In this document: in pieces, positions 1 to 9,642 of the stretch
Layout: every line of letters starts with the position of its first letter
Numbering within the stretch: position 1 is the stretch's first letter
DNA from: JALYXV01 sp963733505
GTDB taxonomy: Bacteria; Actinomycetota; Acidimicrobiia; Acidimicrobiales; Palsa-688
Reading direction: 5' to 3'
DNA length: 64,000 bases
NCBI GenBank assembly: GCA_963733505.1
Contig: CAVTDW010000028.1
Span: 202,403-266,402 of the forward strand
Translations under genes and position numbers: made by a program
Notes under the pieces: generated by a model
Seen by the model: the letters and a program-made list of their open reading frames with translations, nothing else
Told to the model about the DNA's origin: nothing
The model's database searches: none

Positions 1-1406
1 AGGTTGCGGCGGGTGGCATCGGCGAGCAGACGCTCGCGCTCGATGGCGGCCGCGGCATGGCTGGCATAGAGGCCCACCAGCTCCAGCTGATCGGGCCTTG
101 GCCGGCCGACCGTATCGGCGAAGACGGTGATCGTCCCGAGTACGCCGTCCGCACCGACGATGGGCACCGACCAGGAACTACGGGGTTCGCTCGGTTCGCC
201 CGACCGGAAGCGGGCGCACAGCGGGTCGCTGCGCATGTCCTCGACCACGACCGCGGTCCCTGTTGCCGCGGCCAGCCCCGGCGGCCCACCGTCGGCGGCA
301 ACGGGCAGCGATTCGACCGCTTGCATCAGCGCGGGCGAAAGGCCCATCGCGGCCGAACGTCGAAGCCGGACCCGTGCCGCTGCCAACCCGGGTGCGGCAG
401 GTGCCGCGGGTGCCTCGGGTGCGTCGACCGGCGCCTCGAGACGGCTTGAGCCACGGCGGGTGAGCACATCGTCGCCCTGGTCCAGCAGGTGAACACACAG
501 CTGTTCCACCGCCAGGGCTTCGACCATCGCCGACACGATCAGCGGCAGGCTGGCCCCTGGGTCGACATCGCCCAGCTGTTCCACCAAGCTGCGCAGCCGC
601 TGCAGCTGGCGCCGAGCGGTGGACTCGGTGGTGATCCCCGAGATCATGGCGACCACGTCGTCGGGGTGGACCTCGAGCGGCGATACCACGGCCCCAATCC
701 GGCCGTCACGAAGGATGGCAATGCGGTCAGCCAAGGCGAACACCTGCTCCAGCCGGTGCGACACCAGCAAAATGGCGGTGCCGGCGTCGCGCAGCTTGGC
801 CAGCAACCGGTCCACGACGGCGGTTTCGTTCACACCGAGTGACGCCGTGGGCTCGTCGAGGGCGAGAACCGTGGGATTGAGCCGGACTGCGCACGCAATG
901 GCGACCAGCTGGCGCTGCCCGCCCGAGAGGAGTCCGACGGGACGCTGGAGGTCGGTGGCCGGGAGGTTCAACCGGCGGAACAACGCCGAGGCCATCTTCA
1001 GCATGGCCACGTCACTGAGTAGGAAGCGGTCCACCCGCTCGTCACCGAGGAACAGGTTGGCGACGACGGTGAGGTTGTCGCATAGCACCAGGTCCTGCCA
1101 GACGACGGCGAGTCCCTGATCGCGGGCGCCGATGGGGTCGGCGGCCAAGGGGCGGCCCCCGAGCTCGACGCTGCCGGCGTCGATCGAATCGGTGCGGGCC
1201 AGGCACCGCACGACCGTCGATTTGCCGGCCCCGTTCTCACCGACCAGGGCCAGGATCTCGCCCCTGCGCAGATCGAAGTCGATGCCCCGTAGCACGTCGA
1301 GACGCCCGAATCGCTTCTGCAACCCCCGGACGCGGAGTACCGGGACCGAAGCCGAATCCGCTGGCACCTCGGGAGATTGCCCGCCGGGATCGTGGCGGTC
1401 GAGCAT
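1..1406 (-). CDS. ABC transporter ATPase fused to a GAF domain (partial, runs off left edge)
   Basis: One open frame from the ATG at 1406 to the window edge (468 codons seen). The first ~250 residues are an ABC ATPase of the sugar-importer (RbsA/XylG-like) type: Walker A GENGAGKST (about 56-64), Q-loop VVWQD, signature LSGGQRQ (160-166), Walker B LALDEP (181-186), H-loop LLVSH. A Pro/Ala-rich linker follows, then a GAF-type sensor domain from about residue 290 ending in a helix with ERERLLADATRRN, the usual run into a histidine-kinase or PucR-like output. The output domain is beyond the edge. No permease is visible on this side. It may be a signalling ATPase and not a true transporter subunit. 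ABC assignment is firm; the GAF call is from pattern; function is unknown. Confidence 0.8.
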   Translation of the reverse strand, partial: MLDRHDPGGQSPEVPADSASVPVLRVRGLQKRFGRLDVLRGIDFDLRRGEILALVGENGAGKSTVVRCLARTDSIDAGSVELGGRPLAADPIGARDQGLAVVWQDLVLCDNLTVVANLFLGDERVDRFLLSDVAMLKMASALFRRLNLPATDLQRPVGLLSGGQRQLVAIACAVRLNPTVLALDEPTASLGVNETAVVDRLLAKLRDAGTAILLVSHRLEQVFALADRIAILRDGRIGAVVSPLEVHPDDVVAMISGITTESTARRQLQRLRSLVEQLGDVDPGASLPLIVSAMVEALAVEQLCVHLLDQGDDVLTRRGSSRLEAPVDAPEAPAAPAAPGLAAARVRLRRSAAMGLSPALMQAVESLPVAADGGPPGLAAATGTAVVVEDMRSDPLCARFRSGEPSEPRSSWSVPIVGADGVLGTITVFADTVGRPRPDQLELVGLYASHAAAAIERERLLADATRRN

Positions 1407-1529
1407 TCGACAAGTGTGCCTCAAACGCTTCTCGATCGGATGGAGTCGCGTCACGCAGCCTGGGTAGCGCCACGTTGAACGGTCGCTGACATCTCGGTGC
1501 CGGCCCTTTCGGCTCCACGACCGACGCGA

Positions 1530-1535
1530 CATACT
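1530..1535 (+). promoter_or_regulatory. -10 hexamer for a leaderless phosphoesterase mRNA
   Basis: CATACT ends 7 nt before the ATG at 1542, so transcription would start at about the A of the start codon. This supports 1542 over the in-frame upstream start at 1497. Confidence 0.5.
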
Positions 1536-1541
1536 CCCGTC

Positions 1542-3068
1542 ATGGTCTTGTCTCGGCGGCAGTTTCTCGCCGGAGCTGGTGCCCTCGGTGGCATGGCGGC
1601 GCTGACTCCCGCGGCGTCGGCACTCGCCAAGGTCGCCCCGCTCTCCGCCGCCCGGCCCTCCGCATCAGCGGCATCAGCGCCATCAGCGGCAACGACTGCG
1701 ACCCTGCCACCGCCCTCGCAGGCCGGCTTCGACCACGTCGTGGTGCTGTGCATGGAGAACCGGTCCTTCGATCACCTGCTGGGCTGGATGCCCGGCGCCA
1801 ATGGACGCCAGAGTGGCCTCAACTACCCCGACCGGGCGGGCGTCCTCCATCCCACGTACCGCTTGAACACATTCCAGGGTTGCGGCCACCAGGACCCGAA
1901 CCATTCGTATGGCGGCGCCCGGACGGAGTACGACGGCGGTGCCTGCGACGGCTGGCTCAAGGTCAACGATGCCTTCTCCATCGGTTACTACACCCAGCCC
2001 GACTTGCCGTTCCTGGGCCAGGCGGCGCCCGCCTGGACGGTATGCGACAACTACTTCGCCGCGACCCTTGGCCCGACATTCCCCAACCGGCAGTACCTGC
2101 ACTCGGCTCGAACGGATAGGACCAGCGACACCTTCACCCTGACCGCCTTGCCGACGATCTGGGACCGCCTGATGGCGGCGGGGGTTTCGGCCAACTACTA
2201 CTTCAACGACCTTCCGTTTCTCGCCCTCTGGGGAGCCAAGTACCTCGGCATCAGCCAGACCTTCTTGCAGTTCAAGCTGGCGGCGGCGTTGGGAACGCTC
2301 CCCGCGGTGTCCTACGTCGACCCGACGCTCGGCCTCGAACTGGTCGATGGCCTGACCAGCGATGATCACCCCCACGGCGACATCCGCAACGGCGAGGCCT
2401 TCATGAACCTCGTCTATCAGGCGGTTACGACCAGCCCGAACTGGCATCGGACGGTGTTGGTGATCACCTTCGACGAATGGGGCGGCTTCTTCGATCACGT
2501 GGCACCCACCACCGCTGCCGACACCAATCCCGCCTTGACCGGACTCCGGGGCTTCCGTGTCCCCTGCCTGGTCATCTCGCCCCTGGCGACGCGCGGCGCA
2601 GTCGCCCACGGCCTGTTCGACCACACGTCGATACTGAAGCTCATCGAGTGGCGGTGGGGCCTGGCGCCACTCACGGCGCACGACGGCGCGGCCAACAACC
2701 TGGCCGAGGTCCTCGACTTCGCAAGTCCACCCTCAGCTGGTGGCGCCGCAATGGAGGGTCGACTCGCAGTTCGTCCTTCCCTGCCTCCTGGCCGGTACCC
2801 AACCCCTCGGACCGGGGTCCAGTGTCCCCGTCCCCGCCCCGGCGGCCGCGTCAAACCGAGCCAGCGCCACCACCGCCGCCAGGGCCACCGCCCAGGCATC
2901 GTGGTCCGGCCTGCGCCGCCAGGCCGTCGCCCACGGGTGGTCGTTGCCGACCGAGGCTGCCGAATGAGGCCGGACCATCTGTTTGACGCCCGCTGCTATA
3001 CGCGTAGCTTCGACAACGGCGGCGCTCGACCCAGGCGACTCCTGGGTGCCGGCCGATCGAGATCTTGA
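1542..3068 (+). CDS. Tat-exported phosphoesterase (phospholipase C/acid phosphatase family), probable C-terminal frame change
   Basis: Alkaline-phosphatase-fold phosphoesterase (PF04185 type) cleaving phosphate esters outside the membrane. The N-terminus has a twin-arginine signal, SRRQFLAG, then a hydrophobic Ala/Gly stretch. The metal-site motif ENRSFDHLLGW and the later TFDEWGGFFDHV and DHPHGDIRNGE segments are typical. Start 1542 is chosen from the -10 at 1530-1535 and the Tat motif. After VLDFAS (about 2725) the frame becomes Arg/Pro-rich and unlike a protein. The frame one base over (ending 2967) reads more naturally (PQLVAPQWRV then an Ala/Ser/Thr-rich tail), so a one-base error or real shift near 2725-2740 is likely and the true stop may be 2967. 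Family call is strong; C-terminus uncertain. Confidence 0.8.
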   Translation: MVLSRRQFLAGAGALGGMAALTPAASALAKVAPLSAARPSASAASAPSAATTATLPPPSQAGFDHVVVLCMENRSFDHLLGWMPGANGRQSGLNYPDRAGVLHPTYRLNTFQGCGHQDPNHSYGGARTEYDGGACDGWLKVNDAFSIGYYTQPDLPFLGQAAPAWTVCDNYFAATLGPTFPNRQYLHSARTDRTSDTFTLTALPTIWDRLMAAGVSANYYFNDLPFLALWGAKYLGISQTFLQFKLAAALGTLPAVSYVDPTLGLELVDGLTSDDHPHGDIRNGEAFMNLVYQAVTTSPNWHRTVLVITFDEWGGFFDHVAPTTAADTNPALTGLRGFRVPCLVISPLATRGAVAHGLFDHTSILKLIEWRWGLAPLTAHDGAANNLAEVLDFASPPSAGGAAMEGRLAVRPSLPPGRYPTPRTGVQCPRPRPGGRVKPSQRHHRRQGHRPGIVVRPAPPGRRPRVVVADRGCRMRPDHLFDARCYTRSFDNGGARPRRLLGAGRSRS

Positions 3069-3103
3069 TCTCCTCACCCTGGTCCCAGCGATTGGAGGAC
3101 GGC

Positions 3104-5527
3104 ATGCAGGTGTTCCGGCGGTTCGGACGGATGTCTGCGATTTCGGTCGCGGTGGCGACATCGGCTCTCGGCCTCTCAGCGGTGGCGGCCGCGCCCGCAC
3201 CCGCACCCGCGTACACGAGCGCGGCCTCGGTCGCCCCCAGTGGCTGCCAGCTGGGCAACGGCGTCTCCCACGTCATCGAGATCACCTTCGACAACGTGCA
3301 CTTCTTCCGGGACAACCCGAACGTCCCCTCCGACCTCGAACTCATGCCCCACCTGCTCAACTTCGTCGAGCACAACGGCACCATGCTCTCCAACAACCAC
3401 ACACCGCTGATCGCCCACACGGCCAACGACAGCCTCACCAACTACACCGGTCTGTACGGCGACCGCCACGGCATGCCGATCAGCAACACCTTCCAGGCCT
3501 ACAACGCCGACGGGACGACCGACAAGGGCGTCTCGTTCGCCTACTGGACCGATCCCATCTTCGACGTCTCCTCGCCGAACAACCCCGGCCACGACACCAA
3601 TCCGTCGATGGTGTACTCACCGGTCCCGCCCGGTTTCGCCAAGCCGGCGGTGGCACCGAACACCATCACCCCGGCGCCGTGGGTGCCGTACACCCGCGCC
3701 GGCTGTGACGTCGGCAACGTGTCCACCGCCAACATGGTCCTGGAAAACGCCGCCGTCGACATCCCCAAGGTCTTCGGGCCGTCGTCCGCCGAGAGCGCGC
3801 AACTGGCGGCCGACTCTGACCCGTTCAAGGATCCCGAGGTGGCTGACTATCTCGGTATCGGCGTCCATTGCGCCCAGGGCAACAGCTTCTGTGGCTCCGC
3901 CAGCGCCGTGAAGTTCGGTCAGAGCACGCCGACGGCGACCGCGGTTCCCGACGCGTTGCCGACCGAACCCGGTGGCTACAACGGGTTCGAGGCGCTGTTC
4001 GGCCATCGCTACGTCGCCCCGCAACTGGGCGCCGGCACGCCCAACCTGACGCACAACGGCTTCCCCGTCACCAATGCCGCCGGCAATCTGGTCGACCTGG
4101 CGGGCAACCAGATCAACGGCGCCTTCCTGACCAACCACCCCGGCTTCCCCGGCTTCGGGCCGATCAACGCCGCCCAGTCGCTGGCCTACGCCGCCGACAT
4201 GCAGGAGTCCGGCGTGCCGGTCGTCCAGGCCTACATCGCCGACATCCACGGCAACAACGACCGCAGCATCGCCGCCTGCGCCCACGCGCCCGCAGCGCTC
4301 GGCTCGGGTGACCCGTGCTACATCGCCCAGGCCCAGGCATACGACGCGGCGTTCGCCACCTTCTTCCAGCGCCTGGCCGCGGACGGCATCAACACCAGCA
4401 ACACCGAGTTCGTCGTGACGGCGGACGAGGGCGACCACGAGGCCGGCGCCAACGTGGGCCGGGCCATCGAGCCCACGCCGCCCAACTGCGACGGCGCCGT
4501 CGTGACCGGTACGACCGTCACACCCGACGTCGCCTGCACGTACCCGGCCGGGACCTTCGGCGAGCTCAACACCAACGTCAAGGGCCTCCTGGTCACCCAG
4601 AAGAACAACACCACCCCCTTCAGCCTCGAAGCGGACTCCGCCCCGCAGTTCTACGTCACCGGCCAGCCGCCTCGGACCAACCCCGCGGTCCGCCAGCTGG
4701 AACGCGACTCGGCCGGGTTGACGGCCGCCAACCCATACTCGGGCAACCCCAACGAGACGATCGCCAACTACCTCGCCGACCCCGTCGAGGAGTCGATCCT
4801 GCACATCGTCAACGCCGACCCGGCGAGGACGCCGACGTTCACGATGTTCGCCAAACCGGACTACTTCCTCTTCAACGGCGCCCCGAACTGCACCGCCGCC
4901 TGTGTCTCCATCAACACCGGATTCGCTTACAACCACGGTGACTATGCGGCCGAGATCGACACCACCTGGCTGGGCCTGGCCGGCCCGGGGGTAGCCAACA
5001 AGGGCGTCGACGGTCTGGGCCCGTCCCAGGGACCGAGCTCGGCGGGACCCAACAGCGGCAACGTGACCATCCCCGGGAGCGGCACGACCGGCACCTGGAC
5101 CGACCACACCGACATCCGGCCCACGCTCTTGCACCTCGTCGGCCTGAAGGACGACTACATCCAAGACGGCCGGGTGATCACCGAAGACCTGACCTCGGTG
5201 CCCGCGGCGCTGAGCCTGCCCGCCGTCCAGTCGCTCTCCCAGGTGTACAAGCAGCTCAACGCCAGCGTCGGGCTCTTCGGGACGGCCACCTTGATGGCCT
5301 CCACCCACGCCTTGGCCAGCGCCAGCCCCGCCGACTCGCACTACACGGTCATCGAGCAGCAGCTGCTCGGCCTCGGACAGCGGCGCGACACCCTGGCAAC
5401 CGCCATCAAGAACGAACTGAACGCCGCCGAGTTCAACGGCACGCCGATCTCCTTTGGGATCGCGCTGTCACAGACCATTCAGGCCCAGACACTCATCACC
5501 ATGGCCCAGAGGCTGGCCACCTCGTAA
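3104..5527 (+). CDS. Secreted alkaline-phosphatase-fold protein of unknown substrate
   Basis: 807-residue exported protein. ATG 3104 follows GGAGG at 3094-3098. A signal peptide is visible (basic MQVFRRFGRM, hydrophobic core, AAAPAPAPA). HVIEITFDNVHFFRD begins the mature domain; later TADEGDHEAG and NHGDYAAEIDTTWLG resemble the metal-binding Asp/His segments of phosphodiesterases and alkaline phosphatases, and DHTDIRPTLLHLVGL matches their C-terminal metal-site region. Large actinobacterial homologues are mostly unnamed. It lies directly behind another secreted phosphoesterase, suggesting joint phosphate or lipid scavenging, and ends just before a strong hairpin. The fold is inferred; the reaction is not known. 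Confidence 0.72.
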   Translation: MQVFRRFGRMSAISVAVATSALGLSAVAAAPAPAPAYTSAASVAPSGCQLGNGVSHVIEITFDNVHFFRDNPNVPSDLELMPHLLNFVEHNGTMLSNNHTPLIAHTANDSLTNYTGLYGDRHGMPISNTFQAYNADGTTDKGVSFAYWTDPIFDVSSPNNPGHDTNPSMVYSPVPPGFAKPAVAPNTITPAPWVPYTRAGCDVGNVSTANMVLENAAVDIPKVFGPSSAESAQLAADSDPFKDPEVADYLGIGVHCAQGNSFCGSASAVKFGQSTPTATAVPDALPTEPGGYNGFEALFGHRYVAPQLGAGTPNLTHNGFPVTNAAGNLVDLAGNQINGAFLTNHPGFPGFGPINAAQSLAYAADMQESGVPVVQAYIADIHGNNDRSIAACAHAPAALGSGDPCYIAQAQAYDAAFATFFQRLAADGINTSNTEFVVTADEGDHEAGANVGRAIEPTPPNCDGAVVTGTTVTPDVACTYPAGTFGELNTNVKGLLVTQKNNTTPFSLEADSAPQFYVTGQPPRTNPAVRQLERDSAGLTAANPYSGNPNETIANYLADPVEESILHIVNADPARTPTFTMFAKPDYFLFNGAPNCTAACVSINTGFAYNHGDYAAEIDTTWLGLAGPGVANKGVDGLGPSQGPSSAGPNSGNVTIPGSGTTGTWTDHTDIRPTLLHLVGLKDDYIQDGRVITEDLTSVPAALSLPAVQSLSQVYKQLNASVGLFGTATLMASTHALASASPADSHYTVIEQQLLGLGQRRDTLATAIKNELNAAEFNGTPISFGIALSQTIQAQTLITMAQRLATS

Positions 5528-5547
5528 CAGGCAATCTGGGGAAAAGT

Positions 5548-5577
5548 CCCCGCCGGCTGATCCCCCAGCCGGCGGGG
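5548..5577 (+). terminator. Strong GC-rich hairpin terminator
   Basis: Perfect 12-bp stem CCCCGCCGGCTG / CAGCCGGCGGGG around the 6-nt loop ATCCCC, 20 nt after the stop at 5527. There is no U-tract, as is common for high-GC actinobacterial terminators. Confidence 0.7.
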
Positions 5578-5711
5578 GGACGAGCGCCACCCCGGCGCGG
5601 GCTGCCGCAATCCTCCAGAACCGGGGAAGCCCCCGAACCCGTCGCCCGGGCATGTCGCCCCGGCCGCGGCCGCCACCGGCGGGAGATCGGCGCTGCGGTA
5701 GCTTGGCTCAG

Positions 5712-6677
5712 ATGAAGGCCGTCGTCACGACCGGGGCCAACGACGGCATTCCGGCGGTGGAGGATCGGCCCGACCCGACCCCGGGGGTGGGCGAGATCCT
5801 GGTCCGCGTCCGCGCCGCAGGGGTCAACAACGCCGACCTCCTCCAGGTCCGAGGTCTCTACCCGGCGCCACCCGGCTCACCTCCGGACATACTGGGACTC
5901 GAGTTGGCCGGCGAAGTCGTGGCCAACGGGCCCGGCGCCAGCCGCTTCCAACGAGGCGACCGGGTCATGGCGGTGGTCGGCGGGGGTGCCCACGCGACCT
6001 TGGCGGTAGTCCACGAGCGGCTGGCCATGCCCGTTCCCGAAGGATTGTCGTGGGCTGAGGCGGGCGGTTTTCCCGAGGCGTTCACCACCGCCCACGACGC
6101 CTTGTTCACCCAGGGCGAACTCGGACCCGGGGCCCGGGTGTGCATCCACGGCGCCGCAGGCGGCGTCGGAAGTGCGGGCGTCCAGTTGGCAGGCGCCGTC
6201 CATGCCCACATCGTGGCGACGGTCCGCAACCCGACCCAGCGCCCGGCGGTCGAGCAGCTCGCCCCCGGCGTCACCGCGGTCGACCCGGACGGCTTCGACG
6301 CCTGCGGCCCCTTCGACGTGGTGCTGGAGCTCATCGGCGCCCCCAATATCAAGGCCGACCTGTCCTCACTGGCCCCGGGCGGCCGCATCGTCGTCATTGG
6401 CGTGGGCGGCGGCGCCGAGGCTCAGATCAACCTGCACGCCCTCATGTCCGTCCGAGGCCGGATCATGGCGTCGACGCTGCGTAGCCGGCCCCTGGAGCAG
6501 AAGGCCGACGCCGCCCGCCGGGTCGAATCGCAGGTCCTGCCCCTGGTGGCCCAACGCCTGATCCGGGTTCCCGTTGCCGCCACCTACCCGCTCGACGACG
6601 CGGCCGCGGCCTACGCTCGCTTCGCCGAAGGAGCCAAGCTGGGCAAGATCGTGCTGATGGCGGGCGAAACGCCATGA
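5712..6677 (+). CDS. NADPH:quinone oxidoreductase (MDR superfamily, PIG3-like)
   Basis: 321-residue zinc-free medium-chain dehydrogenase/reductase, expected to reduce quinones or enones with NADPH in the cytosol. The N-terminal GroES-like domain has VRAAGVNNADLLQVRG and GLELAGEV; the Rossmann domain has IHGAAGGVGSAGVQLA and ends LGKIVL, all hallmarks of the quinone oxidoreductase branch. ATG 5712 is 8 nt after TAGCTT (5699-5704), so the mRNA is probably leaderless; in-frame upstream codons are non-coding in composition. It overlaps the next gene by 4 nt (ATGA), so it heads a three-gene operon with the MBL-Rieske protein and the FGGY kinase. Confidence 0.88.
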   Translation: MKAVVTTGANDGIPAVEDRPDPTPGVGEILVRVRAAGVNNADLLQVRGLYPAPPGSPPDILGLELAGEVVANGPGASRFQRGDRVMAVVGGGAHATLAVVHERLAMPVPEGLSWAEAGGFPEAFTTAHDALFTQGELGPGARVCIHGAAGGVGSAGVQLAGAVHAHIVATVRNPTQRPAVEQLAPGVTAVDPDGFDACGPFDVVLELIGAPNIKADLSSLAPGGRIVVIGVGGGAEAQINLHALMSVRGRIMASTLRSRPLEQKADAARRVESQVLPLVAQRLIRVPVAATYPLDDAAAAYARFAEGAKLGKIVLMAGETP

Positions 6678-8251
6678 AGGTGACCTTCATCGGTCACGCC
6701 GGGCTGTACATCGAAACGGCAGGCGGGAGCATCCTGTGCGACCCCTGGTTCAACCCGGCGTACTTCGCGTCGTGGTTCCCGTTTCCGACCAACGAGTATC
6801 TCGATGTCGATGCCATCGCATCGCCGGACTACTTGTACGTGTCGCACCTGCACCACGACCACTTCGATCCGGACTTCCTCGCGGAGCGGGTATCACGGGC
6901 GGCGACGGTGCTGCTGCCCGACTTTCCCCTCGACGAACTGCGCCGCGAACTCACGAACCTCGGCTTCTCACGTTTCGAGACGCTGCCCAATGGCGTGACG
7001 GTGGACCTGGACGGGTTGCAGGTCATGGCGGCTACAGCCGCCGGGCCGTCCGACGGCCCCTTCGGCGACTCGGCGTTGGCGGTCGACGACGGCACCGCCC
7101 GACTGCTCGACCAGAACGACGCCCGCCCTCGGGACCTCGAAGCGATCGGGCGCTTCGGGCCGTACGACGCCCACTTCCTGCAGTTCTCCGGGGCGATCTG
7201 GTACCCGGTCGTCTATGACATGGCGGCCGAGGCCAAGGCAGAAGCGGGGCGGCAGAAGCGAATCCGGGGGATGGACCGGGCCCGCCTGTTCGCACACGAG
7301 GTACACGCCGTTTCCCTGTTCCCCTGCGCCGGGCCACCGTGCTTCCTGGACGACGGCCTCTTTGGTCACAACGACCTGGACGCGGACGAGACGAACCCTT
7401 TTCCCGATCAGATGGTATTCCTCGACTATTTGAAGCAGCAGGGCCACACCAACGCCCACTTGGTCGTCCCCGGGACCGTTGTGACACTGGCAAACGGACA
7501 ATGCCAGGTCGTCCAGCCAGAGGGCGCCATGGTTCCCTTCCGGGACAAGCGGGCGTATCTCGAGGCCTACCGGGCCCGGGCGCGCCCCGCCATCGAGGCG
7601 GCCCGGTCGGCGTGGCCCCGTCCCGGCGACATCGACATCGTGGAGGAGTTGCGGCGGTGGTGGGAGCCGCTCCTGGCCCAGGCCGACCGGCTGTGCGCCA
7701 ATATCGGGGCGCCCGTGCTGCTCGAAACGGGCGACGTGGGCGTGGTGATCGACTTCCCCGGCCGCCAGGTGCGCCGCCACGCGGGCGAGCACTGCCCGTA
7801 TCGATTCCGGGTCGAGCCCGGGGTGATGGAGGCCTGTATCCGCGAGCGCGCCGCCGACTGGGTCAACGGCTTGTTCCTGTCGTTGCGCTTCGAGGCGGGC
7901 CGCGACGGGTCGTACAACGAGCACATCTATACGTGGTTCAAGTGCCTGTCCGAGGAGCGACTCCGATATGCCGAGTCGTGGGCCGCAGCCGACACGATGG
8001 GCGCCGCCCCGGGGGCACCGGCCGCCGTCGTTCGGGCCCACCGACGGGTTCGCGACGAAGAGGAGTGGTGCCAGATCGACGGCTGGACGATGCAGCGGCG
8101 GTGCCCGCATTTGCAGGGCGACCTGGCCCGCTTCGGCTCGATCGAGGGCGAGGTGCTGACCTGCAAGCTGCACGGCTGGCAGTTCGACCTGCCGACCGGT
8201 CGCTGCCTTACGACCGGCGAGGCCGACGCCATCAAAGCCGACCGGGTCTGA
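6674..8251 (+). CDS. MBL-fold hydrolase with C-terminal Rieske [2Fe-2S] domain
   Basis: 525 residues with two domains. The first ~250 are an UlaG-like metallo-beta-lactamase fold: FIGHAGLYIE, then SHLHHDHFD (the HxHxDH metal motif). The C-terminal ~60 are a Rieske domain with CPH and CKLHGW, supplying both Cys-His pairs. The same two folds occur in CMP-N-acetylneuraminate hydroxylase but in the opposite order (Rieske first). No sialic acid genes are nearby, so a different oxidative or hydrolytic role is likely. It is translationally coupled to the quinone oxidoreductase (4-nt overlap), which could pass electrons to the cluster (inference). Confidence 0.8.
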   Translation: MKVTFIGHAGLYIETAGGSILCDPWFNPAYFASWFPFPTNEYLDVDAIASPDYLYVSHLHHDHFDPDFLAERVSRAATVLLPDFPLDELRRELTNLGFSRFETLPNGVTVDLDGLQVMAATAAGPSDGPFGDSALAVDDGTARLLDQNDARPRDLEAIGRFGPYDAHFLQFSGAIWYPVVYDMAAEAKAEAGRQKRIRGMDRARLFAHEVHAVSLFPCAGPPCFLDDGLFGHNDLDADETNPFPDQMVFLDYLKQQGHTNAHLVVPGTVVTLANGQCQVVQPEGAMVPFRDKRAYLEAYRARARPAIEAARSAWPRPGDIDIVEELRRWWEPLLAQADRLCANIGAPVLLETGDVGVVIDFPGRQVRRHAGEHCPYRFRVEPGVMEACIRERAADWVNGLFLSLRFEAGRDGSYNEHIYTWFKCLSEERLRYAESWAAADTMGAAPGAPAAVVRAHRRVRDEEEWCQIDGWTMQRRCPHLQGDLARFGSIEGEVLTCKLHGWQFDLPTGRCLTTGEADAIKADRV

Positions 8252-8257
8252 CGTCGG

Positions 8258-9642
8258 TTGCTGCTGGGGCTCGATCTCGGCACCAGCCGCATCAAAGCGC
8301 TGCTGATGGACGCCGACGGGCGGGTGCACCGATCGGCAGCCGTCGCCACCCCATTCGACGCGGGCGAGATGTCCGTAGCGGCGTTGGTCGAAGCGGTCGG
8401 CCAGGTGATCGGTGAACTGGGCCCGACGGGGGATCTGGCGCCGGTAGCGGCGGTCGGCATCGCCGGGATGGCGGAGAGCGGCGCCCCACTCGACCGACGG
8501 GGCCGCCCAATGGCGCCGATCATCGCCTGGAATGACCCGCGGGGCGCCGAGGTCGTCGACCGCCTGCTGCGGCGATTCGGACCAGACCTGGAGCGGTCGA
8601 TCGGGCAGCGGCTGCGCACCGTATCGAGCGTCGCCAAGTTGGGCTGGCTGGTCGACCAGGGTGTGGGGCCGGTCGACCGCTGGCTGGGCGTCCCGGAACT
8701 GGTGCTCCACGCGCTGACCGGGAGCCAGGCGACGGAGTTCTCGCTGGCGGCGCGAACCGGGGCCTACGACGTGGGGGCCCGTTGTTACCTGCCCGCCGTG
8801 GCTCAGGCGGTCGCGCGGTCCGCGGAGGTGTTCGCGCCGGTGGCGCCCGCGGGTGCGGTCATGGGGCGCATCTCGGGGCCCGGCGCGGCTTGGTCCGGCC
8901 TGGCGCCGGGGATACCGGTGACCGTCGCCGGCCACGACCACCTGGCGGGCCTGGTGGGTTCGGGCGCCTCGCTCGGCGACTTCGCCAACTCGGTCGGTAC
9001 CGCCGAGACCGTCGTCCTCACGATGGCGACGCTGCCCGATGTCGATCGCGCCCTGGCATCTCGGGTCGCCGTCACGTTGATGCCTGGTGGTGCCCGGTGG
9101 GCGCTGCTCGCGAGTGGCGCCCGATCGGGGATCGTGCTGGCCGCGGTGGCTGGCGCGTTGGGCGCCTCGCTGGCCGACTTGGACCGCGCGGCCTCGGGAG
9201 CCGCTCGGGGGACCGTGAGTGATGAGTTGATCACGGCTGCCGCGGCGGGGGACCCTTTCGGCGCTGACCTGCCCGCCGGCCTCCCGGGAGCGATCTGGAA
9301 TGGGTTGCTCGACGGCCTAGCCCTGCGGGCCTGGGACGCGGTGGACCGCCTGCGAGACGTCGCGGGCGTCGGTGGGCGGCCGGGCTGGGGTCGGGCGCGG
9401 GCGCGGGTGGGCCGGTGGCGGGCGTGGCCGGTCGGCGGCTGGTGGTCTTCGGTGGAGGCAGTCGCAGCCGGCCGTGGTTGGAGGCCAAGGCGTCGGCTCG
9501 CCCCGACGTGGAGGTGTGGCGGTCCGGCGCCACGGAGGCGGTGGCCCGGGGGGCCGCGCTGTACGCAGGGGTGGCGGCTGGCTGGTGGTCTGCGGCCGAG
9601 GACGGCCCCCGGCCGCCGCTCGAACGGATCGCCGTCCGATAG
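8258..9642 (+). CDS. FGGY-family carbohydrate kinase (frame change near 9370-9410)
   Basis: ATP-dependent sugar kinase of the FGGY/xylulokinase fold. TTG 8258 begins LLGLDLGTSRIKALL (phosphate-binding loop 1); GIAGMAESGAPLD and IIAWNDPRGAEVV follow, then AGHDHLAGLVGSG and SVGTAETVV. The frame loses sense after RLRDVAGVGG. The adjacent frame carries the true C-terminus, RRLVVFGGGSRSRPW and GAALYAGVAAGWW, ending at 9642. The change lies in a G-rich run. It is the third gene of the operon, 6 nt after the Rieske gene. The substrate cannot be told. Sequencing error or a recent mutation are both possible. Confidence 0.78.

Noticed and set aside
3617..5341. 574-codon open frame on the minus strand
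   Set aside because: It is antisense to the secreted phosphoesterase-like gene, which has a signal peptide, ribosome site and terminator. Long empty antisense frames are expected at this GC content.
6968..8941. 657-codon open frame on the minus strand
   Set aside because: Antisense to the MBL-Rieske and FGGY genes, both with intact family motifs; the minus frame is Arg/Gly/Gln-rich and shows no domain.
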